Assembly: GCF_947179515.1 (NCBI RefSeq)
Contig: NC_067472.1
Coordinates: 204,060,068 to 204,124,067 of the forward strand
Length of the DNA: 64,000 bases
Origin: Apodemus sylvaticus
Lineage: Eukaryota; Chordata; Mammalia; Rodentia; Muridae
Direction: 5' to 3'
How positions within the stretch are numbered: the stretch's first letter is position 1; each line of letters opens with the position of its first letter. Under the pieces are notes generated by a model. It made no database searches. It was given only the letters and a program-made list of their open reading frames with translations, and was not told where the DNA came from. A program made the translations under genes and the position numbers. Shown piece by piece: positions 22,585 to 34,852 of the stretch.

Positions 22585-24395
22585 CCCCTAGGTCTCTCTT
22601 TCCCTTTTGTGGTCTGAGGAATACAACCCAGCCCCTGACCCTTTTTAAGTTTCTGAGTTAACTCTTTCAAATTCTTAAACGTTGATTATTTTTAACTATT
22701 TACTATGTGAATAACCTTGAAAACATGTTATTGTAATTAACTAAATGAGAATTTAATATAATCATCATTTTGACAATCTATTAACTTGCATTACTTAAGT
22801 ATCCTAAATAGTATGTAATAGCAGCTATTAAAAGGACTGGGAGTAAACCTTGTCTTCTAAATGAGTTGTATAGGCACAATGCCTATCTTAGAGTAAAAAA
22901 AAAATTAAGTTTTGTATCAATATACAAAGATTTATACCAATGAAAACCTTAAGCCTGTATCAATATATAAATTCTGTACCAATGTAAGAAAATATAAAAC
23001 AATTCTGCATCAAAATATAAAGATTTCTACCAGTGTCAGATTATAGCTATAAAATGTTTTATATAAATTTAAATCTAGTAATTCATCAATATATTTAATT
23101 TCTCATAATTTACACTATCTCCCTTTTATCTTTTCAACCCCCTTCCCTTTACCTAAGAAAGAAGGAAGAGAAAAGGAAAGGAACACTATTTAGTTTCATC
23201 CTTGTCCAAAACTATAATTATTTGTAAATTATCCCTTAAAATGACAACATATCTATAATTCATTAAATGACTAAAACTTAAAGAATTAGGACAACAGTCT
23301 TCTTATGATTGCTTCCTGATGATTTGGGTAAATAATTTCTTTTGGGGGGGGTTCAAGAAGGAAATTGGAAAAATGGTTAATTCAAAATAAAAGTAGCAGC
23401 TAATATTTGTTATAGCAGTCCTTCCTGAAGTTGTTCTCAAAGCAAATCTCTGGAAACAGCATCAGTATGAGTCAAGATCAGGCAAGGAGCTGGAACAGCA
23501 GGTCAATTCATGATAGTGAACTTATCAGAGCTGCCCTCTTGGTATGTCATTCTGTAATATATAACCCGACAGACAATATTTAGTTCTAAAAAGATATTTG
23601 CATGGAATGTGCAAGGTGCACAGATCAGTTAAGGATGAATTTTTGCTTCCTGTTTGAGCAGGTAAAAGACAACTGTCTTTTTTATGAGCTGGCTTGATCA
23701 ATAGCCAAATGGTAATATATCTTCAGTCATGCCATATCAAAAGAGGATTTTTTTATGGTTTCCTGGACCAAAGAGTTCCTCAGAGCAGTCATATCCCTTT
23801 AAGGAGGCAGTATGGCCCAATGACTGCAGTGGATCAAATAGTGCCCCGCCCCCAGTTCATGCTCATGTGGATTCCTTTGCAAGCAGTGCCTTTGCAGATG
23901 TAGGGACTTGAGATGAGGTTGTGCAGTGCTGCTGGGACAGGTCCCAACCCCATGACTGGAGTCCTCATTAAGGCCATTTGAAGACTCAGACGTGTCCATA
24001 GGATGTTTGAGCAGAGAGACTGGAGTGAGACATCTACACGTCAGAGTATGGGAAGGCTGGACAGAAACCACAAGGAGATGCTGGAGGCAAGGGGAGGCTG
24101 CTCTGCAATGCTCCAAGGGAACAAGACCCTCCTCACATTTCAGCTCCAGACTCCTTCAGAACTGTGAGATGCACTCTGGTGACCCAGCTGGTGACACATC
24201 ACATGGCAGGTTCAGGAGCCCGTGCAGGATTCTAGGGACATGGATGGTTGGCCATGGATGCATAGCCTTATTTCCATTCCCATGGAACTGAGTGGCCTTT
24301 GGGGATGCTCACCGATCCCTTCAAGTCTTGTTTTCATCTCTGATACAGAAGTATTTTCTTACATGGCTGTGTGAGCAGAGTGTTAAGAATTCCAA
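22585..24395 (-). mobile_element. AT-rich region, possible ERV internal remnant
   Basis: If the preceding block is a 3' LTR on the minus strand, internal sequence should lie here. The region is AT-rich with no recognisable gag, pol or env frame. It includes the imperfect 45-bp tandem repeat at 22911-23036. This assignment is inference from position only. Confidence 0.25.
22911..23036 (+). repeat. Imperfect tandem repeat, three units of about 45 bp
   Basis: Three related segments start near 22912, 22955 and 23005, each with the order TRTATCAATATA (or CATCAAAATATA), then ATTTATACCAATG or a close variant. Confidence 0.7.
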
Positions 24396-24400
24396 AATAC

Positions 24401-24588
24401 GGGGCTGGAGAGATAGCTCAATGGTTAAGAGAACTGACAGCTCTTCCAAAGTTCCTGAGTTCAGTTCCCAGCAACCACCTGGTGGCTCACAATAATCTGT
24501 AATGGGGTCTGATGCCCTCTTCTCTGTGTCTGAAGACAGCAACAGTGTACTCACATACACAAAATAAATAAATCTTTTAAAAAAAGAA
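24401..24588 (+). mobile_element. B2 SINE (first of a pair)
   Basis: Starts GGGGCTGGAGAGATAGCTCA and ends ACAAAATAAATAAATC plus an A-rich tail. It is flanked by TTCCAAAATA on the left and TTTCAAAATA on the right, consistent with a slightly decayed target duplication. Confidence 0.97.
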
Positions 24589-24603
24589 AATAATTTCAAA
24601 ATA

Positions 24604-24790
24604 GGGGCTGGAGAGATGGCTCAGAGGTTAAGAGCACTGACTGCTCTTCCAGAGGTCCTGAGTTCAATTCCCAGCAACCACATGGGGACTCACAACCATC
24701 TATAAGGCAATCTGATCCCTCTTCTTGTGTGTCTGAAGATAGCTACAGTGTACTCACATAAAATAAATAAATAAATATTATTTTAAAAAA
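24604..24790 (+). mobile_element. B2 SINE (second of a pair)
   Basis: Starts GGGGCTGGAGAGATGGCTCA immediately after the right-hand target copy of the first B2. It ends with AAATAAATAAATA and an A-rich tail, then GTCAAAATA. It is less diverged than the first copy in its head region. Confidence 0.97.
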
Positions 24791-24803
24791 CAATGTCAAA
24801 ATA

Positions 24804-25044
24804 ATGATAATGGATCCCATAAGCAAGTGTTAGGGACCTTCTGGGGGAGGAACCCATCCCAGCATCTGGACACATATGCCAACAGTGCTGAGGCTGAGAT
24901 GTGCCGCTCCCTGAGTTGTCTCTTTTCTAGTTTTGGCTTTGTGCATGTCCAGCTGGTAATCAGTGCCGCAAATTTTTATCTGATGAGAGTCACGTTTAAT
25001 TAAGTCTTGGATTTTTATCATATTTTCAACCCATGATCATATAA
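24804..25044. other. Unannotated stretch
   Basis: No gene or repeat recognised. Confidence 0.4.
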
Positions 25045-25360
25045 TGTTATTGTTAAAGGAATTTTTGAAGATGTGATTAAAAATAATAATGACTTGACGT
25101 TGATCAAAAGAGAGGCCATGTGATTGGGCTCAATCTCACTACATTCCTCTAAAAGCAGAGTGTTCTTTATGGCTGGAGACAGATGGAGAGAGGTCAGAGA
25201 AATTTGAAACTTGGGACTGATTTAGAGTGCCCTTGCTGACTTTGAAGATGATGAGCTGCAAAGAAGGCCTTGAGAGAAGGCTTTTCATGCTGAGTGTGAG
25301 CTCTGATCAACAGTCAACAAGGCTTCTGCCCTATAGCTGCATGAAAAAGTTCACTCACTG
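25045..25360 (+). mobile_element. Ancient mammalian interspersed repeat, family uncertain
   Basis: AAGATGTGATTAAAAATAAT, then GGCCATGTGATTGGGCTCAA, CTCTAAAAGCAGAGTGTTC, GGCTGGAGACAGATGGAGAG and TTGCTGACTTTGAAGATGAT follow the order of a common ancient eutherian repeat. I cannot name its family with certainty. Confidence 0.55.
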
Positions 25361-28300
25361 TCTACAACCAGAAACAATTTAGAAGTGGCTTTCTCCCCAG
25401 CCCTCCCACACTGGCACTGGGTTTCAGATCTTAAGTCGAGAACCCACTCATCTGTATGGACTTCTGACCCACAGAACCATAAGATGATACAGGGTGCTCT
25501 TTTAAACCCTTTTTCTTCTAGTAATTCTTTGGCTAAAATTAGCAAACTAATATAGCCCATTGAAGTGTCAGCTATGAACTCCTTAAGTGTTTCATAACTA
25601 GGATCTCTGGAAGTGGATGATTCCAAACATGAAAATAAATGAGTGTATGTGAGGTATCTATATAGTGGTAGAGGAAAATGACTTGGCTTAGGGGATAAGG
25701 TTAGCACGCCTTTCTGACAGTTTCAGGAGAGATGTGATGCCTCCTATACATACAAAAAAAAGGCAAGGGACTTTTTAAAAAAAATGTTATGATCACTGTT
25801 GAGGTTTTAAAACATCATCTTTACCCCTTCTTCTTGCTTTATGTTTTAAGTTTTAGGAATTCTCCATGCTCAATTTGAAACATGTGCAAAAATTCACAAG
25901 CTGTAAAGGGTTTTGTTAAGAGGCATACACAATTCTCATATACAAATGGGACTGCATATGAGAAAAATGCAGAAAGATGTCAATAAAAAATTGTACTGAG
26001 CTACCTAATGACCCTCTAAGTGACAAAACACTACACTAGAAGCTGAGTAAACTTAATCTGAAATTCATATTTTAATAGAGGCATCTGAACAAGTTGACAA
26101 CTAATAGGGAAATAAAACATGCATTGTGGGCTGAAGTTACCTTGGCCAATAACCATTCTGCTAAAATTCAAGAACATTTAGAAAACAGCTGTGATAGTAT
26201 AGGATGGTATATTCATTCACAATGTAAGTGAGTCTGTCTTCAGGCAAGAACAACAATACTTTGTGGTCTGAGGCAATACTACAAGGGGAAAGAGAAGAAG
26301 GTAGAGAGAAGAGAAGAGATCATGGGGTAGGAATCTTGAAAACATGGCCATGAGGGCTGGCCAGGTGGAGTAAGAGCAGCCTAGATGAATATGACAAATC
26401 ATATTGTGGGATTATTGGCAGGGAGGTCAACATAACAGCAGGGAGGGTAGATAGCTGCCCAGCTCTAGTGCTCACTGAGCCTTTTTATTAATATGAAATT
26501 TTTAGGTCTCTCATCTAGGAATTGAATGATCAAAGAAGCTGTAGAAACCTTCAGCTGAGGAGCTCCGGGGACTACAGTCACAGAGAACCACTTGAGTAGT
26601 GGCTCTGAGGCTCCCGACACCTCATAAACTGCCACATAGCAGTCTGAGGATTAGAGGGGGAAATCAGTGCTGCTGGTCAACCTAATACACATCCTCACCC
26701 ATGGGATTTGCTGTTCCCAAAGTTCTGTTGGCCGCCACCATGGCCCCACATACCCAAACCCACTGGCAGGTTCCTTGAGTCAGCCCTCACTTACCATCCT
26801 ACTCACAATCCACAGTTCTGTGTTAGGAGGTTTGGCCGCAGCTCTGGCTTACGCCACTACACAGGGTAAAGTTAGCATGCAGGCAAGGACTCCTGTGAAG
26901 CTCATAGCTGGTGGTGGCATCCTGAAGCTCCAGATGTGGGCATGCTCCCCATCCTGAAAGGCTCCAGGACAAATGGGAGTGCTCCTCTTTGTAAATCTGT
27001 GGGATGAGAGCAGAACTTTACAGGGGTGAGCAATGGGGAAATCATGTGGCCTCACACCTGTACCTGAACCCCAAGCCACCCCACCTGCTGTGGTCCCTCG
27101 CTCCCATGCTACTACAGAGCTCCCAGCACTCAAGTGGATTCTCCCTAAGTTTTATTTTGGCTTTGTCCCCAAACTCTGATAAAAGTAAGGCAAATTTCAT
27201 TATGTTTTAGGTCCATTTTATACTTAAACACTCTCAGTAGATTTTCTAGGATGCTTTTCAGTGCTTAAGCAGGCCTTGAGAGACTACCAGAAGAATGTGT
27301 CATTGTATTCTTTTCCCAGCCCACAGGAGTAGCCTTCCTGCCAAGAATAAACAAGTCCTAACTCTGCAGACTCCTACACAACTAGGTAGGAATCTATTAC
27401 TGAACTGTGCTTTCAGCTTCACTAAAATTATGTCAAAGAACAGGAACAAGTGTAGAGCGAGGGGGGGGGGGAAGACACCTGTTCTCTCAGAAGCCAGGAT
27501 CCCAAGCAAGCTGCCTCAGGCAAAGCTAGGGAAGATGGAGCAGGCTGCAGTCTATGGGCACCAGCGTTCCATTCCTGTGCACAGCCAGTCAACGGTTCCT
27601 CACACATAAACACAAACACACACACCCCCCCAGAGAAAAAAGAAAAAATATCATGTTAACAAGGAATGAACATTAATCTCAATATGAGCAGAAGAGTCCA
27701 GAGTAGCTACAACTGAGCTGGGACCTCCAGAGATGACACAGACCAAGGGCAAATCTGAGGAGAGAGAGGCCCTAAGAGCTACCTGGCTAAGGTCACATTG
27801 ACATTGGCAACCCCACTGCCAGGCTGGAAAGCAGCAGGGCACAAAGACTGGGAAGGGCCGGTCCTTACAGGCTTCAGCGTGTGCACCAGGCTCTCCTTCC
27901 TGCCCTTCCTGACTGAGGTAGGAAAGTTCCCAGGCCTCCCAGGGTTGTTCTTAGCTCCCTTTCACTTTTTGGCTGAGGTCAAAGTCCCTGGACCCTGTGA
28001 TCTGCACCCAAGGCAAAGTTGTCGCAGGGCGATCCTTCAGGAACTGAGGTAGCTGAAGTCAATAATAGGTCTCAAGCCCCTGTTCTGAGTCCACTTGGTT
28101 TCTCAGTCATTATCCTGCGAGTCAGGGGAAGATCAGAGAATGGTCTAAGGTGGTGCTAAGCCTCCAGAGCCACTCTAGCTCTGAACTCTCTGAGAACTCT
28201 CTGAAGTTACTCCCTCCACCCCTGGACCCCAATTCTTGGTTTCACAGGCCTCAAGAGAGCTTTCAGCCCAGGAGTGGGGATCGGCCAGGCACAGGCGGAG

Positions 28301-28500
28301 AGGAGGCCCTCTTCTTTGCTGCTTAGCCCTAAGCAGGCTAAACTACTAGTTAGACAAAAGGGGCATCTTAATGGTTTGGGGGTGATAGAGATCGGCCCAG
28401 AGCCACGAGGGTATAAAAAACAATCAATTCTGAGACTGCATACCTCAAATCCAATGCAATCTATTCTTTTGGGGGGAGGGGTTTAGAAAATTTTAGATTA
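25361..28500. other. Unannotated stretch
   Basis: No gene recognised. There is a run of about ten G near 27461-27471, and a CA/C-rich piece near 27605-27632. The block 26230-26660 may be LTR-derived but I could not establish ends. Confidence 0.35.
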
Positions 28501-28504
28501 CTTT

Positions 28505-28585
28505 AATCCCTGCCAGGACTAAATTCAAGTCATCAGACTTGGTGACAAATGCCTAATTTACCAGCTGAACCATCTTGTCAGCTCC
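28505..28585 (-). mobile_element. tRNA-derived SINE head (B3/B4-type), reverse
   Basis: AAATTCAAGTCATCAGACTT, then GGTGACAAATGCCTAATTTA and CCAGCTGAACCATCTTGTCA are the reverse complement of the tRNA-like head of rodent B3/B4-type SINEs. The tail is missing or unrecognisable. Confidence 0.65.
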
Positions 28586-30525
28586 TCCAACAGTTTTGAA
28601 ATTTAACAATAATACAGAAATGATTAAAAAATTCAATTTTCCCTCCTAGCCCCTGCTCCCACAAAGATGACTTTGAAGCTAATCATTTATTAATAGATTC
28701 CTAGGCTGTAAGCTTTAGTTCATTTCCTTACTAACTCATAACTTATGTAACCCAATGAAACTATTCTCTCTACCACACAGTTACTTACCGGTCCTCAGCT
28801 TTGAGTGTCCAAGCCTGGTGCTAACCTTCTTTATTCTATCCTGAGTTCAGCCACCTGCTGGTTTATGTACATCTCCTCAACCTCTGCTCAGATCTCATGC
28901 TTTGGGCCTCCACAGTGTTCCCTGGTGAATCTCCCTTTATCCTGAATTCATCTACCTGCTGGTTAGTTACCACTCCTTTTGTCCCTGACTGCTTCTTCCT
29001 TACTGTCTTCCTTCAGCATCTTTCCCAGTGTGTCTCTCGAATCTCTCTTTATTCTCTCACTGTTTCCCAGAATCCTCTCTTCTCCTGCCTGTGCCCCACC
29101 TCCAATTTCCTACCTCAGCTCATTGGCCATAGGTTTTTTTATTGTCAGGTGATGCTTGCCACACCAACTCCAGTGTCGTCTGTGTGACTTGCCAGTATGT
29201 CATTAAGGCAGATGGGAGAAAAATGCCCCTCAGGGCTAGGCTCCCTGGAGGTCCCTGGCAGTGTGCCTACCTCTGCCCTTAGAAAGGACCTCGATGTTCT
29301 CTAAGGATATTGTGCTTCCTGGGTTATGGGTTCTGCACTGTGTCTTTCTTCTTCATCTTCTTAATTCTTTATACAGCACGATCCCAGCCTATAAGCTGGT
29401 TAATTGATAAAGGAGAACTTGGTATTCCAGTGGAAAGAAAAAGAGGATGTGGTGATTATGCCTACTGCTTCCAGTCCTAAACTCAATGAACTCATGTTGA
29501 AGCTTAGTGAAAGAAAGTCTTGAAATGGTTTTCAACAGGGTCCGTCTTTACTAGCCTTAGCAAAGGTAATGATGAATAGTTTGTAGCAGGAAGAAAAAAA
29601 TATGAAAAAGTATAGGACTACTGATGAGCTATTGCTTTATACAGGTACTTATGATAAAAAGGTAAGAGATGGATAAAAACATTGAAGGTTAGAAGGTCTT
29701 ATAATTTTCTTGAGATTATAGACATAGATTAGCTTGAGCCAGACCACATTGGTGTTTGCTATTCAAGGCAATATAGAGGGCTCTTGTAATGTATATATTT
29801 AAAGCATTTTGACTTTTGATGACAGAAGAAGGCTTTAAGCATAAAAATTGGTCTGAAGGCCCAAGTTCTCCTGTTGATTATTAACACAACTTTAATAAGT
29901 AACCACAAGTTAGAATCAAACACTATATGTCTGAGGTTCATGATCATAGTTTGCTTTTGATCACGGTTCACAGAGTAAAAGTTCCTGTGGACATCATGTC
30001 ATGTCTAATTGCTGTTCTAATTAAGATGGAAATGTATCTTGTTTAGCAATTCTTTGAGTGTTTCTGGAAGTGTGCCAACCTCAATCTGTTCTTCAATGTA
30101 TTATAAATATGCCTGACTAAAAAGTAAAGTTGCAGCAGATTCAAACCTCTCTCTGGTGTGTCTGTCTGTCATATTGCCGCACCAATGCCTTCCTGAATAC
30201 CAAAGCCCTGATTTTCCCTCTGTCATGACTCCCCGGCTGGGTCAGTCTGTGGCAGATGCTTATAAGAGATTTTCTCTATACAGAAAAACCTTACTTGTAA
30301 CTTAAATAAAAATGGAAAAAACAAAAGAAATTCTTCAAGAAAAAAGTGTTTTATGACTAGCAAGCCTTGGTCATTTCAAAGCAGGCCAGAGTAACTGTGT
30401 TTGGCCCTGGATCCCACAAGGTAGCTGGATGGAACAGACTCCTACGACTTGACATCTTAATTCCTCATGTGTGCCTCTCCCGTCCCACATGCTACAAACA
30501 AATAAACTAAGTTATATTAAATAAT
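28586..30525. other. Unannotated stretch, LTR-like spot near 30.1 kb
   Basis: No gene recognised. Near 30102-30170 a TATAAATATGCC is followed by AAAAAGTAAAGTTGCAGCAG and TCTCTCTGGTGTGTCTGTCT, which resembles an LTR promoter and R/U5 layout. It is too diverged for me to assign. Confidence 0.3.
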
Positions 30526-30547
30526 TGTGTGTGTGTGTGTGTGTGTA
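30526..30547 (+). repeat. (TG)n microsatellite
   Basis: Short TG run directly next to the reverse B1 tail. Confidence 0.95.
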
Positions 30548-30672
30548 TTTGTTTTGAAACAGGGTCTCACTGTGTAGCCCTGAGTAGTTTAAACTTCAGT
30601 ATGTGAACTTGACTGACATGAGATCTACCTGACTCTTTCTCCTGAATGCTTCAATTAAAGGTGTGCACCAGC
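30548..30672 (-). mobile_element. B1 SINE
   Basis: TTTTGAAACAGGGTCTCACT, then GTGTAGCCCTGAGTAG, then TTCAATTAAAGGTGTGCACC is the reverse complement of B1. Diverged and slightly truncated. Confidence 0.9.
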
Positions 30673-30711
30673 AAATACACAAACAACAACAAAACCCAAA
30701 GAAATTTAAAT

Positions 30712-30713
<2 letters not shown>

Positions 30714-30748
<35 letters not shown>
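30714..30748 (+). repeat. (GT)n microsatellite
   Basis: About 17 GT units after an initial GCGT. Confidence 0.97.
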
Positions 30749-31093
30749 TAATCACATTTAAAGAAGACTAGTCCCTTTGAGGTGGGTATAGTAGAAGCTG
30801 AAGTGAGGAAAGGATAATGGGGAAGGAATGCATTGATAGTTTAATTTTTAAAATATACTGTCAACCTTAAAAAATATAACAAGAATCGACTGGATGTGGC
30901 CCTGTCCCTGGTTTATACTCAATATTATATGCACAGCAGATAAACATACTGAATGAGCTGTACACTTACATTACCTTGGCTATTTATTGAAATAAATTTC
31001 ATCCAGCATTACATCTCATATAAGTCATTTTCCTATCCTCTTTCTTTTCTAGTTACGCTGCTTCTCATCTTTTGCTGTAGTAACACTTTTATT
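30749..31093. other. Unannotated AT-rich stretch
   Basis: No gene or repeat recognised. Confidence 0.4.
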
Positions 31094-31266
31094 GGGCTGC
31101 AAAGATAATTCACTGGCTAAAAGGGCTTACTAATCTACCATGACAACTAGAATTCTGATTCTAGCACCAGGTAACAAGCTGGGTATCTTGAAAATGCCTG
31201 GAACTCCAGCTCTGAGGGATCTCATATTACTTTCTGGCCTCTCAGTACACACACACACACACATAC
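31094..31266 (+). mobile_element. B3-type SINE
   Basis: Head GGGCTGCAAAGATAATTCAC, then TGATTCTAGCACCAGGTAAC, then the B3-typical GGAACTCCAGCTCTGAGGGA and TTTCTGGCCTCTCAGTACAC. It runs into a CA repeat. Confidence 0.75.
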
Positions 31267-31285
31267 ACGCACACGCACACACACC
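31246..31285 (+). repeat. (AC)n microsatellite in the SINE tail
   Basis: AC units with interruptions (ATACACGC) follow the B3 tail. Confidence 0.9.
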
Positions 31286-31426
31286 ACAGACAACAATTTT
31301 ATAGTAATATTTTGGCTATTAAACTCTGACCGAAATCATTAGATAAGTCATATTTTTATATTGAATAGTAGTTGTGTTCTACATTCTTGCACTCACAAGT
31401 GTTTCAGCTATACTACACATATTTTT

Positions 31427-31480
31427 AGGTTAGCCTGGGCTATAGGGTGAGACCTTGTAGAAAAAAAAAGAAAAGAAAAT
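31427..31480 (+). mobile_element. B1/B4 SINE 3' fragment
   Basis: AGGTTAGCCTGGGCTATAGG, then GTGAGACCTTGTAG and an A-rich tail match the 3' end of B1-like SINEs. Confidence 0.65.
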
Positions 31481-33775
31481 TAAAGATTTTAAATTAAAGT
31501 AAAAGGCAAGACAATAGATATATAAAAATACCATTATGGAATAATTCTTTGACCCTTACGTTTGTGGAAATCTGTGGTTTGCTGGAAGATGTTTGTAGTC
31601 ATAGGCACTTCTCCACAAGATGCTTACTAGTTACAAATAGAAAAGTTGTTACTTTGCTAGGAGCAACCTGAGAGTCAGCATTTCAAAATAGATAAGGTTA
31701 ATGTCACCACCAACAGAAAAATTCATTATCATGCACCTTCTGACATGAGACCTAATATTTCTATAAAAATTCAGAGTTTGAATCTAATCATGAGGAAGAA
31801 TTAGGGACATCTAAACTGAGTACATTCTATTGGTTCCCTGCTGTTTGAAACTGTAAACCTGACAAAAGCAATGCACGACTCAGGACTCCTGTGCATAGAC
31901 ATTGCTGAGATAACTGTGGGAGAACGGGTATGGATAGCAAAGCACTCAGGGGTAAAGGCTGTCATGACTTCCTTAGTTCTGAGTGGCCCTCAGAATGAGA
32001 GAGATAAGAGAACGCAGGGGTGGGTGGACGGAGCAGACAGGGAGCTAGAAGTACAGACTTTAGGCAAGTAGTGTCAGCAGAGATCCACAAGTAAAAGGCG
32101 CCAGGGGACTGCACTGATCCTCGCTGGAGCACAGCAGAGGAGAAGATGAAGGAAAGCTTGCTACAGAGACTAACCTTCTCACTCTGGTGTAAGAAAGCTG
32201 TCCAGGCAGGGTGTTTACCGCTTCTATAGGGGGTATGTTGTGGTTGAGATGTTAGGAAAATATGAATTTCCAAAACTTCACAATACCCTCATCTACAGCC
32301 AAATTTGGTAGAAACCCTTTAAATCCCAAGTACATTGTAAGAGTACTTGAAACTACCAAATTCTCTAAATCTTTACATTAGATATTATTTATTCAAAACT
32401 CCATTATTTACTACATTTATTTTTAGGTAGATTTGAAGCATATAGAAACTTGTGGTTTGATGACACACACATCCTCCCTTGAAGGAGGCATAATTTAGCA
32501 GAAATTAATATAGCAGAAAAGGTGCTATTGGCATCACATATACCTCAAAATAAGTATTTAATCAGTGGTAGATTACTTTCTTAAAACTAGTTCACACCTC
32601 CTAACCAAGAATCAGATACAGCTATTTTCAACCCATTTCAACCCATTATCAACCCATTTTCAATTTCTGTTGTGGTTTCTTTCTGTGAATATTGTACATT
32701 GAGGGGAATAAGCTGTATTTGGACTTTTGGATTTTTTCAAATAATCATTATTGGAGGTTCATTTAGTGATCAATTTTACTGCATATTATTTGTAGGTATG
32801 CTCATACCTACGTAGAAGGACTTATGGCAGCCTCCAGTTTGAAAATATTGCCAATAACAGTTGTTAAAATAATCTGTGTATATGAAAAAAATTAGTTTAT
32901 TTTTTAAATGATGTTCCACTGAGTATAGGGACCAATAGAAAGACTATGTATTTCATTTACACATTTCAAAAGGACTAATAAATCTGGAGAAAATATCTTA
33001 AAAGAAAATGGACAGTGATAACTATGAAATCATCACTCTCAGGATTGATTTCAACCCATCTATCTGTGGCATGCATGGTTATATAAGAGGAACGTTTTCT
33101 TCGAATCACCATGGATGTGTGTTCTTTGTACTTGTTATTTAGATTACTAACTTAAGTTGTGTCCACCCTTTCTAAAGCACTGTCTCACAAGATACCTCAG
33201 ATAACCCTCCTTCTAGCTTTGCACTGTTACTCTGTAACAGTTTCCTCTGAGACACACAGGAACTCTCTTTTTCAGCAGGAAGAGAAACAACTCCAACTAG
33301 CATCAAGAGTCCCTGAAAGTAACCAGATTTTCTAGGCTCTTTCTTCCAAAGAATAAACAAGGCATGCCGCTGTGTGAATCACTCTCAAACAAGCCAAGCT
33401 GCAAAGACTCAAAACCCAACCCAGCTATGTGAAATAGATGTAGATCAACTGCGTCCCTTGGGAAGCGCTCTCTGTACAGTATGTTGAGCTGCCTGAAAGG
33501 AGTGTTTCGGGTTCCCAAAATTTTCATGCTCTTGCCAGTCCTGGGGTGGGCTTTGATGGTGCAACTGTTTTTGAATCATTTGTTCTCCTGTGAGTAAGCT
33601 CTCACCAGTATTTCTGTAAATAACTCCAATAAAACTCACTGTTTTATTAACTGTACTTGTGTGGTATACATACTTTGGTCTGTTTTGGGCTCTCTATCTG
33701 GGGTAAGAAGCAGAAGTTTTATAATACAACTGTTTACTGAGTTTATGTAAAAGTTTATCAAACATTAACATGTAA
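31481..33775. other. Unannotated AT-rich stretch
   Basis: No gene recognised. A cluster of TTTCAACCCA units lies at 32627-32662. Near 33610-33690 the order CCAATAAAACTCACTG, TTATTAACTGTACTTGTGTG, TTTGGTCTGTTTTGGG resembles the poly(A)/U5 end of an ERVL-type LTR. The borders are not resolved. Confidence 0.35.
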
Positions 33776-34840
33776 GGCTTATGCTCTAAAATCGAGAATT
33801 GACAAATGGGACCTCATAGAACTACAAAGTTTCTGTAAGGCAAAGGTCACTGTCAAAAGGACAAAACGTCAACCAACAGATTGGGAAAGGATCTTCACCA
33901 ACCCTCAATCCCACAGAGAGCTAATATCTAATATATACAAAGAACTCAAGAAGGTAGAACCCAGAGAACCAAATAACCCAATTAAAAAGTGGGGTATGGA
34001 GCTAAACAAAGAATTTTCACATGAAGAACTTCCGAGAGCTGAGAAACACCTTAAGAAATGTTCAACATCATTAATCATTAGGGAAATGCAAATCAAAACA
34101 ACCCTGAGATTTCACCTCACACCAGTCAGAATGGCTAGGGTCAAAAACTCAGGAGACAGCAGGTGTTGGAGGATGTGGAGAAAGAGGAACACTCCTCCAC
34201 TGCTGGTGGGATTGCAAGATGGTGCAACCACTTTGGAAATCAGTCTGGTGGTTCCTCAGAAAACTGGGCATGACACTTCCTGAGGACCCTGTTATATACC
34301 CTGGGCATATATCCAGAGGATTCTTCAGCATGCAATAAGGACAGGACACATGCTTCACTATGTTCATAGCAGCCCTATTTGTAGTAGCCAGAAGCTGGAA
34401 AGAACCTAGGTGTTCTTCAACGGAGGAATGGATACAAAAAATATATATTTACACAATGGAGTACTATTCAGCCATTAGAAACGATGAATTCATGAAATTC
34501 TTAGACAAATGGATGGAGCTGGAGAACATCATACTAAGTAAGGTAACCCAGTCTGAAAAGATCAGTCATAGTATGCACTCACTGATAAGTGGATATTAGC
34601 CTAGAAATTTGAATACCCAAGACATAATGCACAAATTAAATGATGTCCAAAAAGAATGGAGGAGTGGCCCCTGGTTCTGGAAAGACTCAGTGCAAGAGTA
34701 TAGGGGAATTCCAAAACAGGGAAGTGGGAAGGGGTGGATGGAGGAACAGGGGGAGGGAAGAAGGCTTATGGGACTTGCGGGGAGTGGGGACCCCGAAAAG
34801 GGGAAATCATTTGAAATGGAAATAAAAATATATCAATAAA
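33776..34840 (+). mobile_element. L1, 5'-truncated, rat-type (ORF2 3' end plus 3' UTR)
   Basis: Covers about the last 0.8 kb of ORF2 and the complete 3' UTR. ORF2 C-terminal motifs are visible in three frames (ELNKEFS, KHLKKCSTSLIIREMQIK, MEYYSAIRN), so the frame is broken at least twice. The 3' UTR carries the G-rich segment around 34725-34805 and ends near AAATAAAAATATATCAATAAA. It cannot encode a working reverse transcriptase, since the RT and endonuclease domains are absent. Confidence 0.95.
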
Positions 34841-34852
34841 AAAAGAAAAAAA

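Noticed and set aside
22590..26290. Shared TTTGTGGTCTGAGGAATAC-like string at 22605 and 26262
   Set aside because: About 19 bases with one gap; too short to claim that both regions belong to one repeat family.
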